A stretch of DNA of 64,000 nt, from positions 32,507,722 to 32,571,721 of the forward strand of contig CM050654.1 in NCBI GenBank assembly GCA_027574665.1, in the 5' to 3' direction. The notes below the pieces were generated by a model. The model was not told the origin of the DNA and ran no database searches. It saw only the letters and a program-made list of their open reading frames with translations. Positions 27,801 through 39,800 of the stretch are shown here, one piece after another. The translations under genes were made by a program, and so were the position numbers. How positions within the stretch are numbered: the stretch's first letter is position 1; the number at the start of each line of letters is the position of its first letter. The stretch is from Rhynochetos jubatus. Its lineage: Eukaryota; Chordata; Aves; Eurypygiformes; Rhynochetidae.

Positions 27801-30800
27801 CGGTTCACCAAAGCTGCTTTCCAATACAGCCTGTATTTAAGATCATGAGATGTGCGAGTATTGACTTGGTTTCTAATGCTGAGCCCTCGTTGGTCGTTTC
27901 CCCAGTTTGGCTCGGCACCGATCATTCGTCTCTAACACCACAGAAATGAGCACGTGGCTGGGGCACCCGTGCTGGCAGCTGTGAAATCTAAGATGAAGTA
28001 GGAGGCTGGTTTGTATCAGGTTCCTGCCACCTTTCAGACCCTTAAAATCCTTTTCTACCCATGTGAACTTTAAGTGTTTTGTATCTTTTTCCCTGGTACA
28101 GTTAGGCTGGAAATGAAGTGGTGGGATTGCTGCTGGAAAAAGCAGGTTCCTCAGCGGCGCCTGCTCACCGGTTTCTGTTGTGTCCGTTTCCGCAGACTGA
28201 TTTGGGAGGGTGCAATGGGACCTCTTCCATGGTGGTGATTAAAGATTACTATGCACTGAAGGAGGATGAGATCTGTGTGAATCAAGGAGAGGTGGTTCAG
28301 ATCCTTGCTATCAACCAGCAGAACATGTTCCTGGTGTACCAGCCTGCCAACGACCACTCTCCAGCTGCCGAAGGATGGATCCCTGGCAATATCTTGGCTC
28401 CCCTCACTAAATCCACTACAGATAATAGCGACGGAAGCATCAAGTAAGTGCCATGTTGGCTTCGCTGGGAGAACTATGTGGATTTTCTGAGGAAATGAAA
28501 TAAATAAATACATAAACAAACCCAAATGGTAGGGAATTCCTGCTGATTTTTCTCTACAGTGCCATTGGAACAAGCTGAGTGGTCAATCCGCAGCGTCGGG
28601 CAGCCGTGGTGGATAGCTCGGGTTATGCTTATTTTCGTTTTGTGGGGTTTTGTTTATACTTTGGAGAGAAATAAAACCATAGACGGTTAAAGACATGTTT
28701 TACGTTACACCAACATGGACCTGCTTGGACTGGACTTATATTTATGTTGTATTAAGTTACTAATCTATATATTGGTTATAAGAGCATCTAGCAAAAAAAA
28801 AAAAACCCCACAAAAAAAAATCCAGGCCCGGTGTTGGACTGAGGTTCGCTTCTCAAGGAGGAGAGATTTTGTTGTCTATGGCAATTTCCTTGTACAGCTT
28901 GTATTTTTTTTTTTTTTATTTTGTTTTATTTTGTTTGGGGTTTTTTTTTCTGTTCTCAGTAACTTTTGTAATATATTTTTTGGTTTGCAAGACCCCGATC
29001 CAAGTACATTCCTGTATAAAGTATTTTGCACTATTTAAAAAAACAAAAACAAAAAAAAAGAACCAACAAACTGATATTGATGAAGACAGGTTGTGCAATA
29101 TGATAGATAGTTGCAATGTTCATCATTGTACCTGTAATGTAACTAATTTTAAATGTACTATTTTAAATATGTAAAATAAATTTTCACCATGAGCATGTTT
29201 TAATGAGGTAAAGGAACTAGTTTGACCCTTTTTTGGTTTTGTTTTTCTTTTTTTTTTTTTTTGTTTATAACATTTTGTTGCTTATTTAACAAATGTGTGG
29301 ATATATATTTTTCTTTTCTGATTTTTAGAAATTTGTCAGTCTGAAATGACTAATGCAAGGAAGTGGTTTTTTGGTATTAAATACAGAAGGTACAACCCTC
29401 TTTTCAGTAATACCTGTTGATTTCTTTTAACATCTTAAATGACTAGATGGTAATGCATGATGTATGCTACAAATTGTGTTACCTCACACAAGTACCTCGA
29501 GGCGCAGAATTGAACACGAGGAAAGATTTTGTGACAGATCCACTAAAAATAATAGTTCGATCTCTGCTGCAGTTTCAGTTAAGAGAAATGATGACTTTAC
29601 CTGTCAGTCAGTAGTGAACGCTACTATGAATTGCATGTTAAGCCAGAGGAACCGCTTAGCACGTCTCTTGCACGTCCGCCATTGCCGTTCCCAGTTCCCC
29701 TCTAACCACGATACGCAACCACGTGCCCTTACACTCATCCACAGCACCAGGCTCCTGGTGAAGACCGATTTCATGGCAGCTGTACAGCCAAGTTCTGCGA
29801 TGTAGTCCTGTGAATTGTGACCTGGAAGGCATACCAGAATTGAAGGACACATGTATTGTGCTTCTCTCTCTCTCACTGCAGTGAGCTTTTAAGTCTTAAA
29901 TTGTGTTTTCAGACTCAAACAGCTAAAACAACCCTGAAACCAAAAGGGTGCTTGAATAATAGAAGTCCTGTGGGTAAAAAACGGTGTAGAGTGGGTGTTA
30001 TCTTCAGCCCTGTCCAGCCTGCCAGATCATATTGACTAATTAGTATAATAAAGCTATTTATTCTGTTGACAAATTCACACAAACTATGTGGTCAATCCAG
30101 TGCTGACACCATGCATTACTCACCGGTAGGTCAGGGTCAGGGATCAGCCACATCCTTGACTCTTACCATATCTTAAAGGAAAATGTAACAGTCCTGAAGT
30201 GTTGGATAACTTCCCCTGCCCTGCCTATCTCATTTGGACCCCCACCAGAAGTGCCCAGATATCAGGCAGCGCTTACTGGCTGGCTGAGACGCGCAAGGTG
30301 CCGCCGTGCTCCGTGTGCTCAAGCGTGACCGCTCGTGCCGGCTGTTTGCAGCGGAGACACTAATCCTGGTTGCAAAAACAGTCTGTATGACCCGGTTCAG
30401 TCTTGTGTCAGCGGCAGTAGGCTGCTGGGAGGCTGTTGGTTTACTTTTTCTTTAATTTGAGCTATTGTAAAGCTCCCATCAGGGGCTGAAGTATAACCAA
30501 AAACCGCTTAGGAATCAGATGCAGCGTTCATGGGGGAGCGTCGGCTGTGTGGGGCGTCCCTTGAGTCCTACCCTGCTAACATACTGCGTTTTGTTGGCAT
30601 CGCAGGTGATCGTTGGATTACAGGCAACTTGCTTTGTAAAATGTGTCAAGGTACTGTAGACATGACGTGTGCCAAGCGTTGGGCTTAAACATGCAAATCA
30701 AATTTGCATGACTTAAAGGTGGACAGATGCTTTGAACCTGGATCCCAACTCATCACACTGCTGTTTGAGAGCTTTCTGCTTTGGACAACATACCTCTTCC

Positions 30801-33800
30801 CAAATATCCCTTCAACCTGTCCACTATTTAAACCAAATGTAACCCATACGAAGAACTGTTTTGGTTTTTTTCTTAATTTTTTAAGTCTGCTTTGATATGC
30901 AATTTCTGTTGTCAACACAGCATTGCTCTTACAAAGGGGGACGTGGTCTATTATTGTTTTTTTCCAAGAGTAAGGTCAGAGGAGCAGTAATGAGGGGTGA
31001 TAAAGGTACGGGAAATCAGGCCTGCTGTGATGCTCGCCGAAACCCGTCGACTCATTGATGTCCTCTCTAACGCTATTGGCAGAATCCAGAGGGAAATTCT
31101 TGGTCTTGAGAGGCACAGCAGAGCTTGTCATTCTAGGAAATGACTTACCTCTTGGAAAGTTAACGATGTAGCTCCTGATTCATAGAATCATAGAACCTTT
31201 TAGGTTGGAAAAGACCTCTAAGATCATCAATTCCAACCGTTGATTTGTTGAGCTATTCTTGTTCTGAGCAACACCTTGATTTTCTTAATTATTTTAATTT
31301 GCTCTACTGAGTAATCTATTAAGACCATTCTCAGGTATTTGCATTTGTTTCACTGCTTTTAACCAAGACTGAGGACCAGATTGACCTTTTAGCTGTAACA
31401 AAAATGAAATAAATGTCTATTTGTGGCGATGCAAAACAAAGTCCCTGAAACCAGGTGACCAAGTTCTAGTTGCCTGCTTCCATCATGGACATTATTTTTC
31501 CTGCTCCATGCATTCAAACAGCAAGCGTGGCACAACATCTGCTTCACAGAACTCTTTGGTTTGGTTTTTAACTTCAACTGTCATTGCTCAGATTGAGACA
31601 GGCGTAGTGCCGCTGGCTTTCACCTCCTAGGGAACTGCAATAATCACAAATGTGGATGCTGGTTCCCCTTGCCAAATTCTTCCTGCCTGCTATGATTTGC
31701 CATTTGATTGCTGCGTTTTTTGGTACAACAGGAAGTCATGTTCATGGCATACCCTGCGCATGAGAAAGCGGGCGGAAAAGGAGAGCAGTGGCAAAAATGA
31801 AGCCAATGGGCCACGTAAATCCAAGGATATTCTGGGGAACAAAGTCTCTGTTAAAGTGAGTAAGGCCATCTGAAAGATGTGTGCTGCTCTCCTGCTTCCC
31901 ATCCTTTTCACCCCCTATAGTATCCTCTCCTGAGAGAGGGAGGGGGCGGCAGTTTTGGGTCTGGTTTTGGTTTTTTTTTGTTGGTTTATTTTTTCCACCT
32001 TAGTTATCTTTTTTTTTTTCTTCTTTTTTTGTAGTCTCCATTTTAGCAGGATTTTTGCATGCAAGATAAAATGCAGCCTTTGTTTTTTTCGTTTTCTTTT
32101 TCCTGGCATCCCACATACAAGTAAGTAATCTTCATTAAATACCCACAACTATCTATATGAAATAACTGCTCTTAAAACTGGGACAGTAGTGATTTACTGG
32201 TCTCTGACCTAGCCCGATGGGCAGCTCCCTCAGAGCAGCTGCAGCCGTGAGAAAGCCGCTGGGTGACCAATGGCCTTACTGAGGTTGATGAGTTTTCTTT
32301 AGGCCAATATTTCACCACATTTTAATATAGGGGGTTCTCAACCTTGAGATGCTTAAGATTTTTGGTCTGGGGAGATGGTCTCAGTGACCTTTTTCTTTCC
32401 ATATTATCAGACAGGGCAGAGATGCTGACTCTTTGTCTTGCCAGGAGAGGGTCTCGTGTGTGTCTTGTGTGTGTGTGCGTGTGTGTCTGTGTCTGTCTCT
32501 CTCTCTCTGAGATCTCCCACTATGGAAAAGGTTGAGAACTGTGGGGTTAAGCTCCATCTTCTGCTCTGGGTGCCTGACTACTGTGCTCCAATTCTGAGGA
32601 TCCATCCCCATAAACCGACCACGAGGCCTGCTCAGGACTAACCTGGGGCTTTCCCTCCCAGCAGAGGCAAGCAAACACTTGTGATTTTGACACAACCAAA
32701 GCCCAGCCTTGATTCAGGAAAGCACTTGAGCATGTCCTTTGGATCCACCCCTCTCCAGGAGAGCCCGCGATTAAGTGTTTTCCTTTGCAGAGGCTTTCCG
32801 AAGTCTTGTAAGCCCAGTGAAATAGCCATGGCATGTGCAAAGGGAGGAACCCTGCCACTGCAACCCAGCCGCCCCTCGCACCCACTGGGCAGCCACCCTG
32901 CAGCCAGCCGGGGAAGGACTGTGCCCAAGGGAGGTTGCTCCAGCATGGTGGCCACAGTTCTTCCTCCTGTTGCTTCCTCGCTGTTTTTACTACCTGAACA
33001 ACTTGCAGAATCACTGCCTCTTCCTTGGCAAAAGCATGTCTTTGCCTTTGCTTCCCTTGGTTTGTTGTTGGTTTGGTTTTGTTCGATTGTTTTAGAGCAT
33101 TTTCTGTAGTGTTACCCATTTCCATGCTGCTCACAACTCCTGTGCTGCTCTGCCCTGTCTAACCAATCGCTCTTCTAATCTCTTGTTCTCTTTCTTCCTC
33201 TTCATGCTGCCAAACAAGGAGACAAACAGCTCAGAGGAATCAGAGTGTGATGACCTTGACCCCAATACTAGCATGGAGGTAGAGACAATCATCCTTGTGA
33301 TTAATTTATTTTTACCAAGAACACGTGACCGTGTTGAAATGCCTTTGCGGAGGGGGAGCTGGTGGGTCTGTATTGCTCGTGGACAGAGGTACCAATCAAG
33401 TGTGAGTCACACAGAGCACCAATTCTGGTTTTGCCAAGCGGTGAACTGGAGTTTGGGCTGCCTTTGTGATGGGAGCAGTGGAAGAAGCTGAGGAGCAAGC
33501 TCCTGCGGAGGTGGAGGCTCACATAGCCACCCCCAGTCACTGTTTCCCACCTGGGGCCTCATTCAGTGAAATGATAATGCATGCATGTCAACTGCCCATA
33601 AATGTAGCAGCTTTCTGTATTACAAACACCCCTCGTCCTGCAATACATGCTGAGCTGCTATAAACCACTGAAGTAAATGTTGCACCTCAACTAGTACTTT
33701 AAATTATCTAGAAGATCAGAAAAGACATAATTTCTTTTTTCTCCTAGCAGAGTGGTAAATTACTTTTCTATAAAGGAAGTGAAGGAGAATGGTAAAACTG

Positions 33801-36800
33801 GTTGTGCAAATGTACCCATATCACAGGCAAAGCTGATGCAGAGTTGGACCCAAATTATGGTGCATTACACTACTCTTTGTTAATGTGAAGCCACCGATTC
33901 TAGTGGAGTGATCGAGACGTGGCTCGTTGAGAGAGCCCGAAGGAGCTTAAAATCGTAACAGTTATATATCAGGTTCTCCTCAATTAATATCTTGCAGGAC
34001 CCATTTTTTTTCCGTAATGACCACACCAAGGACTTGTATAAACTGTACCAAGGCTGAAAGAGCTTCCTACTGAAACAGGCAAGGACAAGGGTCAGAGAGA
34101 CCTAGGTGATTTTGTAGAGATGGCAGGGCAGGTCGTTGGAGAACAGGGGTATCTGTGTGTCCTAGGAGATCTCTGGGATGCTGTTAGCCAGCTGCATGAT
34201 AGACATCCGACAAAAGAAAGCTGATATTCCTCCTGGAGGAAAAAAAAAGGGACAAGTGTATTGAGATGCACCACCTCGGCTATTAAACTGAAGGCCCTCT
34301 TTTATCTTAATTGTGTTGGCACAAATAAACACATCTTTGAAAGGGGACTTGTACTAAAGGAAAGCTGCTTACCCAGCCGACATCCTGGAGATGGAATGGT
34401 GCTTACCACTAAAGCTGCACTGTTCTCAGGGGCGTTTTTGCATTTCCAAAGAGCATTTTGCCAATCACAGGTAACAACTAGATGTATTTGTTACAAGGCA
34501 GTGCCCAGTTATTGCACGTTAGTCTGTGTAAGCTTTAGATCACTGGAAATTGTCCTGTGGAGTGAAAAGTCACTGAGATACAGGTCTGATGTACAGAGCT
34601 GGGTGAGAATCGCCGTTCGTTTTGCAGAGGATTGTGTTTTGGCCTTGCTCAGTAAGAGGAAAACCAGATGTTTTGAAATTGTCAGTGGAAGGTGTCTGAG
34701 TCCTTACACGGTGGGCATTTCTAGTCAGCTCTGGCATGCTCCACATGGGTGGTCTTGTTAGATTTTGGTGTTTTACCATGGTACAGTCTACTGTTCTTGC
34801 TTGCTCCTCAGTTCAGGAGGTACGATCCTTTCTATTTAAACCAAAAGATGCTAATTTGACATCTTTGCTGTGCTGTGGTTCTCCTATAGAGGAACTATGG
34901 GCCTGGTATTTGTCTTGATTTACACTCAGAAACCCCATCCTCCCAGGTCACTTACTGGAGGTGACAGTGACACCGCAGTCCCCAGGACCCACAGTATCCC
35001 TCATGGCTTGGAAAGATCAAGTCTTGCTTCTGAGCAAAACTCACAGTGTTTTGAAGTTGTGGATGCCCCATCCCTGGAAGTGTTCAAGGCCAGGCTGGAT
35101 GAGGCTTGGAGCAACCTGGTCTAGTGGAGGGTGTCCCTGCCCATGGCAGGGGGGTTGGAACTGGATGGTCTTTGAGGTCCCTTCCAGCCCAAACTGTGCT
35201 GTGATTCTTAGGAGCTGAGCAGATGTTTACAATGGCAGAGGGGCGGAAAACAAGAGTGCAGTTGTGGGGGTGGTTTACTGAGGTTACACGGCCCTGCAGG
35301 GAGCAGGGCAGCCCTCGCTTTGTGCTGGTTTTAGTACATCTGCAGCCTGGAGTGAGTGTGGTCAGCTCATTGATCCGGCCAAGAAATAGTGGGGGGAGGG
35401 ATTGCCGATACCCTGTACAAACTAAACAAAATCATGCGGAGGGAGGAGAGCAAGGGCGGGCTCATAAAATGCTCCTAGAAGTGGCCATGAGGAAGTATGG
35501 TCTGTAAAGGTCTGGGGTGTTCGCTACAGGAAGCCACAGTTGTTCTCTCATTCCCTTCATTATGAGTGTTTTGATGCTTTTCAGACGTGTTATGAGAAAT
35601 GAACTGTATTAAGGCCCTGGGAGCTGAAGTGCTTTCTCATTAAATCACAGGCAAGCTACTTCCACCAACGGAGCCTGGTTGAGGTCTTCATCGGGCCTTG
35701 TAGGCTTTGTGTCCCAGGCTTAAATAATCATTAAACAGCTGTGCTACCCTCCACCCCAACCTGCGTGTGCACTGAAAATCCGCATCTCACCCGGTTTTCC
35801 TTTCCCTGCTCCGCCTGGTATGTCCCAGCAGAGCCGGTGACGAGCTGCCGGGGGAGCTGGAGACAACGTGACTGACTGCCCGGGGAGGGGGGAGACCGTG
35901 TCCTCACACCTGGCTCAGCTCGTGATGGATTTTCTAGACACTGGGAGTGCTGGTAGGAGAGCTGTGTCCTGCCCACCAACATTCAGAGGTGCATGAGGCC
36001 CTACCTGTGTCGTTAAGGTGGAGTCATCTAAAGCTGTTATTACAGACAGGCAGTAGCCGGGCAAGCCACCTGCCTTCTCTTACGGGACTGTCACCCCTGA
36101 CATCCCTCTTCCTCCCATCGTGCATGAGAACGTGCACCCACAGAGCAGTCCCTAAATGCAAAGCAGACATTAATTACTTGGAAATGCCGGTGCAGTTTCC
36201 CTCCAGCCTACTCACTGTGCAAGAAGTCGGTGAGCTGGTTGTAGTATCCATGAAGTCCCACAGCTGCGGTGGACTTTCAGATCTAGGTTTGCTCGCTCTT
36301 CATAAAACACCGCGTGCCTGTTCAGGAGATTCCAGGTTTCTGAAGCGCTTTCGTTTCAAGGGGAAACACAGAAGTGTGAACATACACAGTGAAAGCAGGA
36401 AACTGAAATTTTGGGTGACTTTAAAAGAGCTAAAATGCCATTACTGTGGTTTTGCCCACACAGGGACGTTCTATCCCTAGAGAACTTTCCGTTCATTGTA
36501 ACTTTGACTACAAATAGTATCTCTCAGTGGCTGTTTCTTTCCTCTTTGTCTGTTAATACGTAATGAAAGTGCATAAGGATGGAAACTAAATTTGGGTTTT
36601 TTTTCCCCTGGTTTTCTGCTTTGCGCTGTTGTTTCAAAAATCAGAAGGTGCAAACCCAGCTGTTAGGCACGTGAGCGTAGGAGCAGGCACTGAAGGAGCA
36701 TGTGTAGCCACCTGAGGGATGGGAGGAACCTATATTTAAGAAAGATCGGAGACTCCCTTTCCACATGTAATTGCACAGGGACAGGCAACGCCACTTCTGG

Positions 36801-39800
36801 GAAGAAGGTGTATGCCCCTGTGAATCAGTAAATATCATCCACACCCAAGTCTGGGGTCCTGGACAATGACACAACTAATTGTCCTACAGTTTGGTGTCGT
36901 AATGTGTTACGGGGTTTTGATATTGCTGAAAGGGTCATAAGTCAACCATGCAGGTCCCATCAGGCCATCTCTCCTGTCTAAGTGAATGTTCTTCCAGCAG
37001 TCATAAGACCTGACTGAGCTTAACCTTACTACATTCAGCAGCAGCTCTTCCGGGCTTTGGGGTGGACCTCACAGGGGGGGCTCTGACATGGCTCCAGACG
37101 GCTTGTTCTGCACAGTGTGACTCCAACTGCAGTGCGTTAGGAGTAATCCTGACCAGCACACCACTGTCACCATGTGTTTAGCGGCTGTTCCAGTTTTTCT
37201 CCTTAGCTGTGCAAAGAAGAGATGAGGTCCAGGCCCTCCCCGAGCCAGTGGAAGTGCCATCATTAGATTAGAGAGCTGGGCCAAGGTACACAAGTTGGGC
37301 TTCATACTCTATTTATTTTTTTTTTAGTTATGACATTTTAGCATGTTAAGAACTACTCAGGGACACCTAGAGCAAGATAAGCAGCAGGAGACACCCTGTA
37401 GGGAAGAATACTGTGTTAGCACCCCTCTGGTCCGAGTGGCTGAGTCAGTAATGGTTTGGTGAATACAGCATTGGCTCCAAGTCAACGCTCAGCTCAGGCC
37501 AAGAATTCCAAAGTGCTGTAGGCAAATGCCTTCACCCCCTGCCTTGAGCTGTCCATCTCCAGAGCAGATCTAACATATTCTCTTGGTGAGATCTTGCACA
37601 ATACTGGAAGAAAGCCTTTGCTCCCTGTTGTCACTGTATGAACGAGTACAATCCCAAGAACCTCCTGTGTTTCCCTGGGGTGGCCTCCATGGGTGACACT
37701 GCTGTCCTGCTGCCCTGAGTTGGCCAGGGGTGGCTGAGACTGACCAGGAAGGTGGCTCATCAGGTGTGATGTAGCTGAGCTGGCAGCACAGGCACGGTGG
37801 TTAGCTTTGGGGAGAGGAAGAAGTGACCTACTTTATCTGTGGGAAGGGAGTAGGGTGCTACAGGACAGTGCCTGGAGCACTAGAGATCCCACAGCTACAG
37901 CTGCTGAAACACCAGCCATTAGGGCCTCACCGCAAGAGCGTGATGAGGGCAAGAGGACTTCTGCTTTGCACAGATGCACATACAACAGCCAGCATCCCTT
38001 GTGGCTTCTCCAGCAGTCTCAAAGGCAGCTGATCCCATCCATGCTGGGTGCCAGAAGGCATCCCACATCCCCTCCCAAGGGCTGATGCCATGGGACATTT
38101 CATCAGATACCATTCTCCCATTTAAAATTATATTTTCCCTTTGGTAGCATCTGTCCATGGGTAGCAGGATCCTTACTTGCTCCTTTTATCAAGAAATTTC
38201 TCATTAATTGGTTTCTTTCTGGGGCAAGGGGAGGCTGGTGACACACTGAGCTTGTCCCTCCAAAATTCTCAAAGGTTGACCTAGTCAGAGACTGATAGAT
38301 CTTTTCCTACAAATCCGAGTTGCCTTAATTCCTCTATAACTCATTTAATTGGTTTCTGAGAATCCTTTTTTTTTTTTTTTTTTTTTTGAGTGAGGGAGCA
38401 AGGAACACGCTGCTGACTCTGCTACCAGCATGTGCAAATACGTCAATATTTTATTTTAACTCGGTGGACAAGAAGTGCCATGGTGTTTACAAAACACTGA
38501 GCTGCTTGTCTTGGAGTTAACATGCCCTCTACTGTTCGGATAAAGCATGGATCTCATTACAGGGGCTGGGTTTGCAGCCGTATGCTTTGAGGGGAAAAAA
38601 TATTCTCACTCCTGGTTTTGATGCATTCCCTTAAAATGGGACTGAAATGTGGCTTTGGAAAAATCTGGGCATCCACTGGGCCCAGGAGTGTGTCTGGGCT
38701 GGGCTCAAGCCTCCTCCGGGGGGGCGTTAGGGATGGTGAGGCCACCTCTGCACGGAGAAGCCCGAGCTGGCAGCCAAGCTGGCCTTGCAGAGCGTTTCAG
38801 GGCCAACCACTGGCACTGCAGAATGGTTTCTCGCTCCCCACCAGATAACAGCGTGCATGGACACATGAAAGACAAGCTCTTGCTAAGAACTAGGGCAGTT
38901 GGAGTCACTTTGCAATCAGACGCTGCTGCTGCAGACGCCTTTCTATCTTTGTAACATGAGTTTAATGAACCAGAGTAGTGGCCCAGTACTGCAAAACACT
39001 GTGTTGCGGGATGCAGCACCTGTGTGGCTTTTCTAAACCCTGGCTGTTACACCAGGTTACAGTGAAGTCCCTTGGATCTAAGTCCCTCAGATCCCTGCAG
39101 GTCCCCAAGGGCGTTCCAGTACGCACCTTGGGTGGTTTGAGCCCCAAAACAGCGCTAGCTGGAGGAGGGGGAGCGAGGTCCATTTCTGGGTTTTGTATTG
39201 AATAACCCTGACCCGTCCTCCCATTTCTTTATCTCAGCCCCTCCCTCCAGCTCCCTGCCTTTGCCTGGTCAGCGTTAGACCCCCCCATCACTTGAGCAGA
39301 GGCCGTTTCATGGTCTGTGTTCACCTTGTGCGGGGTTTCCATTTTCAGCCGTCACCGTACGGGAAACAGAAACTCTCCTGGCCACAGAGGGAGCGTCACA
39401 AGTTTTCACCCACCCTAGACCAGGCCACAGGTATTTCATCCAATGGAGAAAATAAATCTGTCTCATTTACACTAGATTTATGTTCCAAGAAAAAAGAGCC
39501 AGCTGTGTTCTTTACCTGAGGAGTGACTGCCCTGCCAGCCGCGTTTCATCCCTTAGGGTTTGGGTTCGCCTGGTGTGGTCCGATGCTGAAGATGGTGGGA
39601 GAAGTTTTTGCGTTGGGAAGTTCCATCCCCGTGGATGGCCCCTGAGCCTTGGCGGCTGCAGGAGAGCTGCACCCCCTGCCCGTAATCCCCATCTCAGCGC
39701 ATGACACCTCTCTCTGCTCACCAGCAGCCTGCCCCGGCCCGTCGCTGGCAGGGAATTCTGCTCTTCAGAGCAACGTGGCCTGGCTTTCATCTCTGTTAAA

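Larger units (their letters stand above)
31856..33218 (+). other. KALRN: KALRN intron, 1.4 kb
   Basis: Poly-T runs near 31,970-32,030, then a candidate hAT-type MITE at about 32,331-32,545 with an internal GT/CT microsatellite (both listed separately). The rest is unremarkable and ends in CAAACAAG. Confidence 0.8.

Noticed and set aside
28715-29174. Two overlapping + strand open stretches rich in Phe/Lys
   Set aside because: They are poly-T and poly-A tracts of the alternative 3-prime UTR translated; no protein character.
32547-33134. 195-codon open stretch on the minus strand
   Set aside because: Lies in an intron, overlaps the edge of the candidate MITE and reads as low-similarity Gly/Trp/Gln-rich sequence with no domain; also open on the other strand, a composition effect.
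34261-34761. 166-codon + strand open stretch
   Set aside because: Intronic, residues look random, no flanking splice signals that fit KALRN phases.
35947-36480. 177-codon + strand open stretch in the large intron
   Set aside because: No recognisable domain, no splice sites in a matching phase with neighbouring KALRN exons, and no promoter or poly(A) context.
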